DNA of 19,734 bases, from positions 1 through 19,734 of the forward strand of contig CAJBHN010000276.1 in the NCBI GenBank assembly GCA_903952805.1, in the 5' to 3' direction. The position numbers and the translations under genes are program-made. How positions within the stretch are numbered: the first letter of the stretch is position 1; every line of letters begins with the position of its first letter. The stretch comes from an uncultured Myxococcales bacterium. Its GTDB lineage: Bacteria > Myxococcota > UBA727 > VGSZ01. Positions 10,174-17,260 of this stretch are shown here, piece after piece. A model generated the notes under the pieces. It did not search any database. It was not told the DNA's origin and was given only the letters and a program-made list of their open reading frames with translations.

Positions 10174-10893
10174 TCAGGGGATGGTGCTGCCCCGGGCGCC
10201 CGTCGTCGCCGGTCCATCTTCGAGCATCGGTGGCGACGTCAGCATGGGCACGGGCTTGCCCAGCCGGCTGAGGGCGGCGCGGGCGGCCGCGTTGTCGGGG
10301 TCGGTCAGCAAGACCCGACGAAACTCCAGCGTGGCTTCGTCAGGCATCCCCAACTGCACGAGGGCGTGGCCGGCAAAGAGGCGGGCGCGGTCGTCTCGGG
10401 GGTCCATGATCAAGGCGCGCATATACCAGACCAGGGCCCGCTGTTCGTCGCCGGCGCGGTGCCAGGCATAGCCCAGATTGACGATGTACTTGGGCTCCGT
10501 TGGCACCAGCGCCGTTGCCTTCTCGAGGTTGTAGATGGCCTCCTGGTGCAAGCCTGTCGCCAGCAATGCTGCGGCCAGGTGGTTGCGATATGGAGCATTG
10601 TCGCCGTCGATCAGCACGGCCTGCTTGTAGGCGTCGACCGCGCGGCGGGCATCGGTCCCTCCCAGGCCGGGGTCTACGCTGACGCCCGCTTCAAAGGCGG
10701 CGCGGGCCTCGGGGGAGCGATGCACGAGGCCACCGCTGCGCAGATCAGGCCGGGCATTGTCGGGGTAGCTGCGGTTCTGACACCTCTCACGACAGCTGGC
10801 GCAGTCCAGCGGTTGCGCTGCCGACGCCACTGTCGACGTCATCATCATCGACGTCAGCGACAGCAAGGCCAGAACAGTCCAAGTCGGTCTCAT
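10174..10893 (-). CDS. Secreted tetratricopeptide repeat protein
   Basis: This 239-residue product has a signal peptide (MRPTWTVLALLSLTSMMM then TSTVASA-A). The mature N-terminus holds a cysteine cluster, LDCASCRERC (29-38). Residues from about 75 to 205 form three to four TPR units with the typical W/L-G-Y-A-P pattern, for example AVDAYKQAVLIDGDNAPYRN, NLGYAWHRAGDEQRALVWYM and EATLEFRRVLLTDPDNAAA. The tail is Pro-rich. TPR domains bind partner proteins or peptides; the partner is not evident. I start at ATG 10893, because the in-frame GTG at 10923 would put a polar stretch before the signal peptide. No good ribosome binding site precedes either start. The GH3 gene lies 56 bp downstream, behind a hairpin. 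Confidence 0.8.
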   Translation of the reverse strand: MRPTWTVLALLSLTSMMMTSTVASAAQPLDCASCRERCQNRSYPDNARPDLRSGGLVHRSPEARAAFEAGVSVDPGLGGTDARRAVDAYKQAVLIDGDNAPYRNHLAAALLATGLHQEAIYNLEKATALVPTEPKYIVNLGYAWHRAGDEQRALVWYMRALIMDPRDDRARLFAGHALVQLGMPDEATLEFRRVLLTDPDNAAARAALSRLGKPVPMLTSPPMLEDGPATTGARGSTIP

Positions 10894-11208
10894 GGCGACA
10901 GGATGACCGATGTGCGGCGGCACTGCACGCCCGGTACATGTGTCGACGCTCGCTGGGGCAAACCGTTCATGCTCGACGAGTTCCTGGCGTGCGTCGACGA
11001 CACCAATGACGACTGCGGCCCGCAGTCACCCGTCGTGCCAGCCTGTGGCCGGTGCGTCAGTCGGCGTGACCGTCGTCGCTCTTGTCTCCGGTTTTGTCTC
11101 CGGCTTTGCCTCCCAGCGGTGGCGAGAGGGCAAGGGTGGCGCGCAGGCCGTCGACCAGGTGTGGCGGTCGGTGGGGCTCAAGTCGGCCTCCTTGGCTTTT
11201 GTGGATCT
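10894..11208. other. 315-bp intergenic region, no confident gene
   Basis: This gap lies between the Wzi-like gene (ending at 11209 on the minus strand) and the start of the TPR gene. It must contain whatever promoter the TPR gene has, but I see no clear -10/-35. An inverted repeat GTCGACGC (10942-10949) / GCGTCGAC (10991-10998) is present. A plus-strand Cys-rich reading (CTPGTC, CVDDTNDDCGP, CGRCV) and a hydrophobic reading in another frame exist, but neither has a convincing start or end. Confidence 0.5.
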
Positions 11209-12957
11209 TCAGTAGCGCCACGCCAGGGTGGTGCCGAGGAAGCCCTCGACGCGGCGGACGCCGGCCACCAGGCCAGCGTTGTCGCTCCATTCGATGGTGC
11301 CGTCGACGGTGGCGCTGACGCTGCCGAAGCCGCGGTCCCATACGGACTGCTCCGACGAGGTGAGCAGGCGGCCGCTGTCAAAGGTCCAACGCAGCGACGC
11401 GCCCGCCTGCAGCGTCTGCTCGACGACACGCTGGGTGAGGAAGCGGGTGTAGGGCTGCCCGGTGGGGTCATTAAACGGGGGCTGAAAGGTCGGCTGGTCC
11501 AAGAGGTAGCCGTCGTCGAGGATGCCGCCGTTGCGGCCATCGATGATGCCGGCGCTGGCGTTGCCGTGGCGCAGAAAAATCGTGCGCAACTCGAGGTCGA
11601 GCAAGCTGGTCGCGGGGTCGTCCAGCAGGCGCAGCAGCGAGCGCAGCTCGACCCGGTCGCTGTTGGGTTCGAGGGCCGGACCGAAGTTCACACCGCCGTT
11701 GGTGTAGTTCTCGAAGTTGAAGCCGTCGCCTGGCGTGTTGATGTGGGCATACATGTACGGCATCACCGCGGTGTAATCGACGCTGACGAGGCGCAGCGCC
11801 TGCAACCAGGACGACCCGCGACCGGCAGGTGCCCACGACGCGCCGACCTGGGCGGCGAATTTGTATTTCGTATCCAGCACGCCGCGCACGGTGTCGTTGA
11901 ATTGGAAGTCGTCGGCGTAAAACACGCCCTTGACGTCGACCCCGGGCAGGGGACGGACCCTCCCGCTCAGCCCCACCAGCGAGTTGTCGGCGAAGCCGCC
12001 GATGCCCTGGGCGTGGAAGTACGCCGACGCCGGCAAGAGATAGAGGGGGTCGAGGCGGCCGGTGATGACCGTCTCAAACACGCCGAGGTCGAGCCAGGGC
12101 GCCGGATGGACGTCGAGCTGATGAAAGTGCAGGTGCTTGCCCGAGCTGCGCCCCAGGCCATTGTCGTCGGTGGCCTGCAGCTCGAACAGCGCGATGTGGG
12201 CGGTGAAAAAGTCCCGCTGCATCATCACCGACAGCTCACCAGCCACCGGCGCCTGCTGGCCGATGACGATGCCATTGCGAAAAAACGGTCCGAGGCGATG
12301 CCGCGACAGCGCCGCCTGGCCAAAGAGTGCGCCCTCGTCGTCGACGGTGCCGACCGCGAGGGAACCAAACGACATGTTGCGGACGTCGAGGCGGACGTCG
12401 CCAACGTCGATGTCGGTGGCGTCGGCGATGAAGTCTTCGGGGTTGCCGCGGGCGGCAGGCAGCAACAAGCCATCCTGCAGGCGCACGCCTGAAATGCGCA
12501 CGTGAGACGCCAACGACAACCACGGCGCCGGCATGAACTGCCAATCGGGATCGAGGGCCACCAACGCATAGGGTCCAGCGGTGGCCGTCGTGCTGCGCAG
12601 CTCGCTGTCGACGGCGAGGTGGGGCAGCTCGTCGCCCAGGCGGGCCAACAGCCACGAGGCGCGACGGCGGTCGACGACGGTGGCCGAAGGGTGTGCTTGC
12701 ACCTTGTGCAGAATCGCCCGCAGCAGCGGCAACGGGCAGGGTTGCAGTGCCGGCAGGGGGCCGGTCAAGCCACGGAGCTCCCAGATTTCCAGGTCGTCAT
12801 AGAGGGGGTCGGTGGGGTCTGAGACGACCTGGGCCCGGGCGCTCCCGGTCAGCAGCACGACGACAGCCACGATGCCGGTGACGATGCCGGTGACGATGCC
12901 GACGGCTGCGTTGCAGAAACCCCGATGGGCCGGGGCGTGGATCGATGCGAGCTGCAC
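11209..12957 (-). CDS. Wzi-like outer-membrane beta-barrel, capsule/exopolysaccharide surface assembly protein
   Basis: The 582-residue protein has an N-terminal export signal (GIVTGIVTGIVAVVVLLTG, then SARA-Q). A helical lead domain follows, with YDDLEIWELRGLTGPLPALQ, resembling the periplasmic start of the Wzi family. After that comes a long stretch of alternating polar/hydrophobic strands ending in TTLAWRY, a C-terminal aromatic residue as in outer-membrane barrels. GRLDPLYLLPASAYF resembles the family's mid-barrel motif. E. coli Wzi is an outer-membrane lectin that anchors capsule to the cell surface; the role here is inferred by similarity and from its neighbours. The GTG start at 12957 lies 9 bp after the WecA-like gene stop, so the two form an operon. 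The signal peptide contains a DNA repeat (see 12871-12903). It could be another barrel family. Confidence 0.68.
   Translation of the reverse strand: MQLASIHAPAHRGFCNAAVGIVTGIVTGIVAVVVLLTGSARAQVVSDPTDPLYDDLEIWELRGLTGPLPALQPCPLPLLRAILHKVQAHPSATVVDRRRASWLLARLGDELPHLAVDSELRSTTATAGPYALVALDPDWQFMPAPWLSLASHVRISGVRLQDGLLLPAARGNPEDFIADATDIDVGDVRLDVRNMSFGSLAVGTVDDEGALFGQAALSRHRLGPFFRNGIVIGQQAPVAGELSVMMQRDFFTAHIALFELQATDDNGLGRSSGKHLHFHQLDVHPAPWLDLGVFETVITGRLDPLYLLPASAYFHAQGIGGFADNSLVGLSGRVRPLPGVDVKGVFYADDFQFNDTVRGVLDTKYKFAAQVGASWAPAGRGSSWLQALRLVSVDYTAVMPYMYAHINTPGDGFNFENYTNGGVNFGPALEPNSDRVELRSLLRLLDDPATSLLDLELRTIFLRHGNASAGIIDGRNGGILDDGYLLDQPTFQPPFNDPTGQPYTRFLTQRVVEQTLQAGASLRWTFDSGRLLTSSEQSVWDRGFGSVSATVDGTIEWSDNAGLVAGVRRVEGFLGTTLAWRY
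12871..12903 (-). repeat. Short 12-bp tandem repeat in the signal peptide of the Wzi-like protein
   Basis: GATGCCGGTGAC is repeated twice and followed by a partial third copy (GATGCCGAC). On the coding strand it gives GIVTGIVTGIV in the hydrophobic core of the signal peptide. A copy number change would lengthen or shorten that core by four residues without shifting frame. Confidence 0.85.
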
Positions 12958-12966
12958 CCCGACCCG

Positions 12967-14463
12967 CTATTCGGCGGCGTTGAGGCGGTCGGCCTCGCCG
13001 AGGTCGGCCACGATGGGAGCGAGGGCCGAGGCGCTGGATCGCACCGACACGTCACGTAAGGCCCGATGGAGAGACTGGAGTGCCTTGCGCTGGGCCGCAC
13101 GCAGGGGCGGGTCCTGGCGGCTCGGCCATCGGGCCGTCAACGCACCCACGCGCCCGCCGCGCCGGGGACCGCGCAGCACGAGGGCCTGATGTTCGGCGGA
13201 GCGAGGCTCAGATGCTTCGGCTCGATGCCACACCAGGACCGTGGGCGTCGTCGCACCCTGGTGCAGCGTATGCACGACGAGGCTGGCTTCTTCACAGCCC
13301 AACGCCGGCAAGCTGTACTCGACCTGGCGCCAGGCCGACTCCAACGTCGGCGCGTCCCGCACCTGCCGGGCAACGTCCCGGGCCGACCTGACGAGGCCGA
13401 TGGCGTCGGCAGGCGCGTCGCCAAAGAGTCCGACCCGGAGCACCAGGGCGATGCCGGCGACCAGAGCCAGCACGACGGCAAGCGTAATGCGGATGGCGTT
13501 GCCGTCGACGAGGGCCACGCCTGCCAGGGCAAAGAGGGCCGCCACCCCGTGCAGCGTGAGCACGGCGGCACGGTGCGACAGCCCCAGGGCCATCAGCCGG
13601 TGGTGCAGATGCTCGCGGTCGGGCGAAAACGGGCTCTGTCCCCGCGACGTGCGACGGATGATGCACAGCGTGGTGTCGAGGATGGGCACAGCGACCACGC
13701 ACAAGGGCAGGGCGGTGATGACGGTGACCGCGGTCGCGGCCTTGTGGTGGGTCCACAGCGAGACCACCGCCAACACGAAGCCCAGAAACAACGACCCCGA
13801 GTCGCCGAGGAAGATGAGCGCGGGGTTGGCGTTGAAGAACAAGAAGCCGACCAACGACCCCGCCAGCGCCGCCATGCACAGCGCCAGCAGCACCTGGCCA
13901 TTCATCAGCGCCACGCCGAACAGGGCGGTGGCGGCGATGAGGGCGATGCCGGCGGCGAGGCCGTCAAGGCCGTCGATGAGGTTGACGGCATTCACGACGC
14001 CGACAATCCACAGCACCGTCAGCGGCAGCGACAGCATGCCGAGGTCGACGGCGAGCCCGAACGAGCCCCCCACGGCATCGATGCGAAATCCCGCCGCCCA
14101 CATGGCCACCGCGACCACGATTTGCACCGAAAATTTGGTCTTGGCGCCGGCGCCCCGCAAGTCGTCGTAGATGCCGAGCCCAACGATGCCGAGAGCACCG
14201 AGGGCGAAGGCCCACACCAGCGTCACATCGGCAAACAGGGCCCGGGCCACGGCGTTGTCGTGCAGCGACAGCCCGGCGATGGGTGTCAACATGGCCAACA
14301 CGACCGCGATGCCCCCCAGGCGCGGAATAGCGTTGACGTGGACCTTGCGGCCGTGGTCTGGGAGGTCGAAGAGGTGGAAGCGGTGGGCCAACGCGGTCAC
14401 GATCGGCGTCAACACCGTCGCGACCACCAGCGCCAGCAGGAAAGCGGCGACAAAGGTCAGCAT
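12967..14463 (-). CDS. WecA/MraY-like polyprenyl-phosphate N-acetylhexosamine-1-phosphate transferase with C-terminal extension
   Basis: The 498-residue membrane enzyme has about ten hydrophobic helices in residues 1-345. It carries the family motifs: KVHVNAIPRLGG (40-51), GIYDDLRG with the Asp pair at 100-101, VNAVNLIDGLDGLAAG (157-172), FLGDSGS (218-224) and the HIHH-type REHLHHRL (283-290). It transfers a sugar-1-phosphate from a UDP-sugar to undecaprenyl phosphate, so starting repeat-unit synthesis on the cytoplasmic face. WecA-type enzymes usually end near residue 350-370. Here about 150 extra residues follow, with a predicted mixed alpha/beta soluble region (HTLHQGATTPTVLVW near 398-412) of unknown role. 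ATG 14463 has a strong ribosome binding site (GGGAGGGGGC directly upstream), which favours it over the start at 14574. The choice between WecA-like and other PNPT enzymes is not settled. Confidence 0.88.
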   Translation of the reverse strand: MLTFVAAFLLALVVATVLTPIVTALAHRFHLFDLPDHGRKVHVNAIPRLGGIAVVLAMLTPIAGLSLHDNAVARALFADVTLVWAFALGALGIVGLGIYDDLRGAGAKTKFSVQIVVAVAMWAAGFRIDAVGGSFGLAVDLGMLSLPLTVLWIVGVVNAVNLIDGLDGLAAGIALIAATALFGVALMNGQVLLALCMAALAGSLVGFLFFNANPALIFLGDSGSLFLGFVLAVVSLWTHHKAATAVTVITALPLCVVAVPILDTTLCIIRRTSRGQSPFSPDREHLHHRLMALGLSHRAAVLTLHGVAALFALAGVALVDGNAIRITLAVVLALVAGIALVLRVGLFGDAPADAIGLVRSARDVARQVRDAPTLESAWRQVEYSLPALGCEEASLVVHTLHQGATTPTVLVWHRAEASEPRSAEHQALVLRGPRRGGRVGALTARWPSRQDPPLRAAQRKALQSLHRALRDVSVRSSASALAPIVADLGEADRLNAAE

Positions 14464-14560
14464 GCCCCCTCCCGTCGACGCCGGCCCATGACCCTGCGGT
14501 GAGGCATCAGTCGCAGCATGGCCACTCCATACATCCGTGGCCCAATGCAGGACCGCGGAC

Positions 14561-14597
14561 CAAGACATATTCAATCAAGAGCCAGTCAATGACCGGC
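14561..14597 (-). promoter_or_regulatory. Possible promoter/operator upstream of the WecA-like gene
   Basis: A near-perfect 17-bp palindrome GCCAGTCAATGACCGGC (14581-14597, one mismatch pair) overlaps a TTGACT on the minus strand. An A/T-rich patch (14561-14580) follows it in otherwise very GC-rich DNA and could be the -10 area (TATGTC, with a short spacer). It lies about 100 bp before the start at 14463. Both promoter and operator roles are inferred. Confidence 0.25.
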
Positions 14598-14650
14598 CAA
14601 CACCCTCCAAGTGTGCCGCACTTCGCCGACAACGCAAGCCGGTCGTCAGG

Positions 14651-14675
14651 GATGTGGGCCGGGAAAGCTCACATC
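14651..14675 (-). terminator. Possible hairpin after the FAD-oxidase gene
   Basis: GATGTG (14651-14656) and CACATC (14670-14675), with inner GC/GC pairs and one mismatch, form a stem around a 7-base loop, 32 bp past the stop at 14707. A second weak CACAC/GTGTG stem lies at 14680-14697. There is no T-run. It may separate the glycosyltransferase operon from the WecA-Wzi pair. Confidence 0.3.
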
Positions 14676-14706
14676 GCTCCACACAAGCCGCCGTGTGAAG
14701 AAGCCC

Positions 14707-16092
14707 TCATGACATGGATGTCGCGGTTGCCGGGTCGAAGATCTTGCCTGGATTCATCAGGCCGTCTGGGTCGAACAGGGATTTCACCCCTCGCATCAGG
14801 GCGATCTCCATCGCTGGTCGCGAACAGTGCAGCACCGGCTTTTTCCACAGCCCGACGCCATGTTCGGCCGAAATGCTGCCGCCAAACACGGCCAACAGAT
14901 TCCCCAGCAGCTCGGTTACCCGCTCGCAACTGTGTCGGAATTCGCTCGGCGGGTGCCCGAGCGGCGGCAGGATGCTGATGTGCAGGTTGCCATCGCCAAT
15001 GTGGCCAAACCAGACGACCTCCCAGTCCGGATATTCGCGGGCGAACAGCGCATCGGCGCTCACCAGGAACGCCGGGACGTCCCCGACGCGGACGGCGATG
15101 TCGTTTTTGTAGGGCGTGAACCTGGCGAGGCTCTCGGTGATGCCTTCGCGCACGCGCCACAGCTCGGCTGCCTGGGCATCGCTTTGACTCACGACGGCAT
15201 CGACGACGTAGCCGGCCTGCTGGGCATCGACAAATGCGGCGACGGCCGCATCTTCGTTGGCGTCGAACTCGGCCAACACCAGCACCGGCGCCTCCAGCGC
15301 AAATGGACGACGCGCTCCGGCGGCCACGACATGGCGTAAAGCCTTGTCGGTCAGAAACTCAAAGGCGCTCAGCGTCAGCCGACGCCGCAATGACGCAAAC
15401 ACCGGCATGATGGCCTCGAGGCCGGACAAGGCCAGCATCATGACCTGCTGGGGGGGCGGTGCCTCCACCAGGCGCAAGGTCGCCTCGACGACAATCCCAA
15501 GGGTGCCCTCAGAACCGATGACCAAATGGCGCAGGTCGTAGCCGGTCGCGTTTTTGACGAGCCCACGATTCAGGTCGAGGAGTTCGCCGGTGCCGGTCAC
15601 GATCTTGAGGCCGAGCACCCGTTCGCGCGTCAGTCCGTAGCGCAGCACCCTGATGCCACCAGCGTTGGTGGCGACGTTGCCACCGATTTGGCTGGAGCCC
15701 CTGCTCGCGAAGTCGACAGGATAGAAAAGTCCATGGTGCCGCGCGGCTTCCTGGACCTCCTGGGTTGTGACGCCGGCCTCGACGGTCAACGACTGGTCGG
15801 CAGCGCGAAATTCGGTGATGGCCCGCATGCGGTCCATCGACACCACCAGTTCGCCCCGCGCCGCCACCGCGCCACCCGACAGCCCGGTACGTCCACCCGA
15901 GGGCACCAGCGCCACCCGGTGGGTCCGAGCCCAGCGCACGATCGACTGGACCTCCTGCACCGTCTGGGGCTGAACGACGGCCAATGGTGCCGGCGTCGCC
16001 ACTCGCGTCCAATCCTGGCCGTAGGCGACAGGATCGACGTCGACCGGGGAAGGATGCAGCGTCGACAACGCGTGGCGGAGGTCATCGCTCAT
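14707..16092 (-). CDS. FAD-linked oxidase, GlcD / D-2-hydroxyglutarate dehydrogenase-like
   Basis: The 461-residue enzyme has an FAD_binding_4 domain followed by a FAD-oxidase_C domain. The FAD-binding segments are VPSGGRTGLSGGAV (63-76), RGSSQIGGNVATNAGG (131-146) and NATGYDLRHLVIGSEGTLGI (181-200). The substrate-side motifs are PYKNDIAVRV (327-336), GHIGDGNLH (363-371) and SISAEHGVG (406-414), ending in DPDGLMNPGKIF (441-452). The family oxidises D-2-hydroxyacids (D-lactate, glycolate, D-2-hydroxyglutarate) and passes electrons to a quinone or electron-transfer protein. PYKND and the neighbouring epimerase make D-2-hydroxyglutarate an attractive substrate, but this is inferred. ATG 16092 overlaps the preceding glycosyltransferase by 11 bp and has an AAGGA site about 9 bp upstream. 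An earlier in-frame start would run far into that gene. Confidence 0.88.
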   Translation of the reverse strand: MSDDLRHALSTLHPSPVDVDPVAYGQDWTRVATPAPLAVVQPQTVQEVQSIVRWARTHRVALVPSGGRTGLSGGAVAARGELVVSMDRMRAITEFRAADQSLTVEAGVTTQEVQEAARHHGLFYPVDFASRGSSQIGGNVATNAGGIRVLRYGLTRERVLGLKIVTGTGELLDLNRGLVKNATGYDLRHLVIGSEGTLGIVVEATLRLVEAPPPQQVMMLALSGLEAIMPVFASLRRRLTLSAFEFLTDKALRHVVAAGARRPFALEAPVLVLAEFDANEDAAVAAFVDAQQAGYVVDAVVSQSDAQAAELWRVREGITESLARFTPYKNDIAVRVGDVPAFLVSADALFAREYPDWEVVWFGHIGDGNLHISILPPLGHPPSEFRHSCERVTELLGNLLAVFGGSISAEHGVGLWKKPVLHCSRPAMEIALMRGVKSLFDPDGLMNPGKIFDPATATSMS

Positions 16093-17260
16093 TGTCAGCG
16101 TCCTTGCTTGCGTCGCCATCGACGTATGTGGCGAAGCGGGCGGCCTGGGCATCCAGGGAAAATTCCGTCCGACCCTGGCGCACCACGGCCGCCATTCGCC
16201 GTCGCTCGTCTCCGTCTTCGACGAGTCGCTTGAGGGCGCTGGTGGCCTCGTCCACCTCGTCTTTCTCGAACGTGAAGCCGAAGCCTCGGTCGACGACGGC
16301 GCGCCCACCTTCATTCCTCGGCATCACCACCATCGGCAAGCCACTGCCGATGAACTCGAAGACCTTCACGGGAAAGGCTCGACCCTCGTCGTCGTAATGC
16401 CGGTGAACCGACAAGCCGATGTGTGCTTCTCGCAACAACGCGCCGATCTCGGCGTTGGCACGGGGCCCAAAGACCTCAACGTGGGGCAATGCCAGTGCCC
16501 GCAATGCATCCAGTTTCTTGCCGAAGCCGATGATGCGAATTCGGTAGTCCACCGTGGTCTGCTCCGCGAGGTCGCGCGCGATGGTCGCGAATGCATCGAG
16601 GTCAAAGAGTTCGCCGAAGTTGCCGTGACTGATGATGACGATGGGGCCTGCAGCCTCGCGTACCGGCGGAAAAAAGATCGCTTCCGAAAAGCCATTGCTA
16701 CACAGGTGAACAATGCGTCCGGGCAGCATCGCGGCGAGGTAACTCTGCAACTCCGGCGTCACCGTCGTCAGCACTGACGCTCCGGCATATATTCGTCGGA
16801 CCAGCCCGAACACAGCTTGGTAGGGCAGGCCTTCTTTGCGCAGCAGTCCCGCGCGCGCGTAGACCTCGGGATAGAGGTCGCGCACGTCGAGCGTGTACGG
16901 CGTCCGGGATGCGATGAGCGAAGACCACACCACGAGGGTCACGATGAATGGCGGCGTTGTGATCACGACGTGGTCTGCGCGCTGCCGCCGGACCGCTCGC
17001 GCCATCTCCAACCCGAGGCTGAGTTCGCCGATGATGCGTTTTGAGAAGGAACGGTCGTTCTTCGGCAGTCGACGCGCCATTTTCTCGACGACGACACCCT
17101 CTGCTGAGAAGGTGTTGTGGTGAGCGCCGCATACGACCGTGACGCCACCAACGGCCCCCAGCGCACGAGCGACCGCCTGACCGCGCACCGACAATGCGTT
17201 TTCGCCCGACAGCAGGTCGGCCACGACGAAGACTGTCCGGTGTGGCTGCTCCTCACGCAC
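16082..17260 (-). CDS. Family 4 glycosyltransferase (WbuB-like)
   Basis: This 392-residue GT-B fold protein has an N-terminal acceptor half with VVADLLSGENALSVRGQAVA near 11-30 and YTLDVRDLYPEVYARAGL near 121-138. Its C-terminal GT4 donor half carries IISHGNFGELFDLD, HIGLSVHRHYDDEGRAFPVK and VFEFIGSGLPMVVMPRNEGG, where the conserved glutamates hold the nucleotide sugar. It resembles WbuB/WbpH-type transferases of O-antigen and colanic-acid-like clusters, which add (often N-acetylated) sugars to a lipid-linked oligosaccharide at the inner membrane. Donor and acceptor cannot be read from the sequence. The GTG start at 17260 overlaps the epimerase stop by 8 bp, and its 3' end overlaps the FAD oxidase by 11 bp, so it sits inside a tightly coupled operon. 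Confidence 0.88.
   Translation of the reverse strand: MREEQPHRTVFVVADLLSGENALSVRGQAVARALGAVGGVTVVCGAHHNTFSAEGVVVEKMARRLPKNDRSFSKRIIGELSLGLEMARAVRRQRADHVVITTPPFIVTLVVWSSLIASRTPYTLDVRDLYPEVYARAGLLRKEGLPYQAVFGLVRRIYAGASVLTTVTPELQSYLAAMLPGRIVHLCSNGFSEAIFFPPVREAAGPIVIISHGNFGELFDLDAFATIARDLAEQTTVDYRIRIIGFGKKLDALRALALPHVEVFGPRANAEIGALLREAHIGLSVHRHYDDEGRAFPVKVFEFIGSGLPMVVMPRNEGGRAVVDRGFGFTFEKDEVDEATSALKRLVEDGDERRRMAAVVRQGRTEFSLDAQAARFATYVDGDASKDADNER

Noticed and set aside
10366..12492. A 708-codon plus-strand open frame
   Set aside because: It runs antisense to the TPR and Wzi-like genes and its product has no recognisable domain. In high-GC DNA such long antisense frames are common.
13066..14502. 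A 478-codon plus-strand frame opposite the WecA-like gene
   Set aside because: The minus strand shows complete membrane topology and PNPT motifs. The plus frame is a charged, Gln/His/Arg-rich shadow.
14535..14560. Possible sigma54 promoter (TTGG...TGCA) before the WecA-like gene
   Set aside because: The GG and GC elements are 11 bases apart instead of 10, and the -24 box is poor.
14464..14574. Longer start for the WecA-like gene at 14574
   Set aside because: It would add 37 polar residues before the first membrane helix, whereas ATG 14463 has a strong GGGAGGGGGC site directly upstream.
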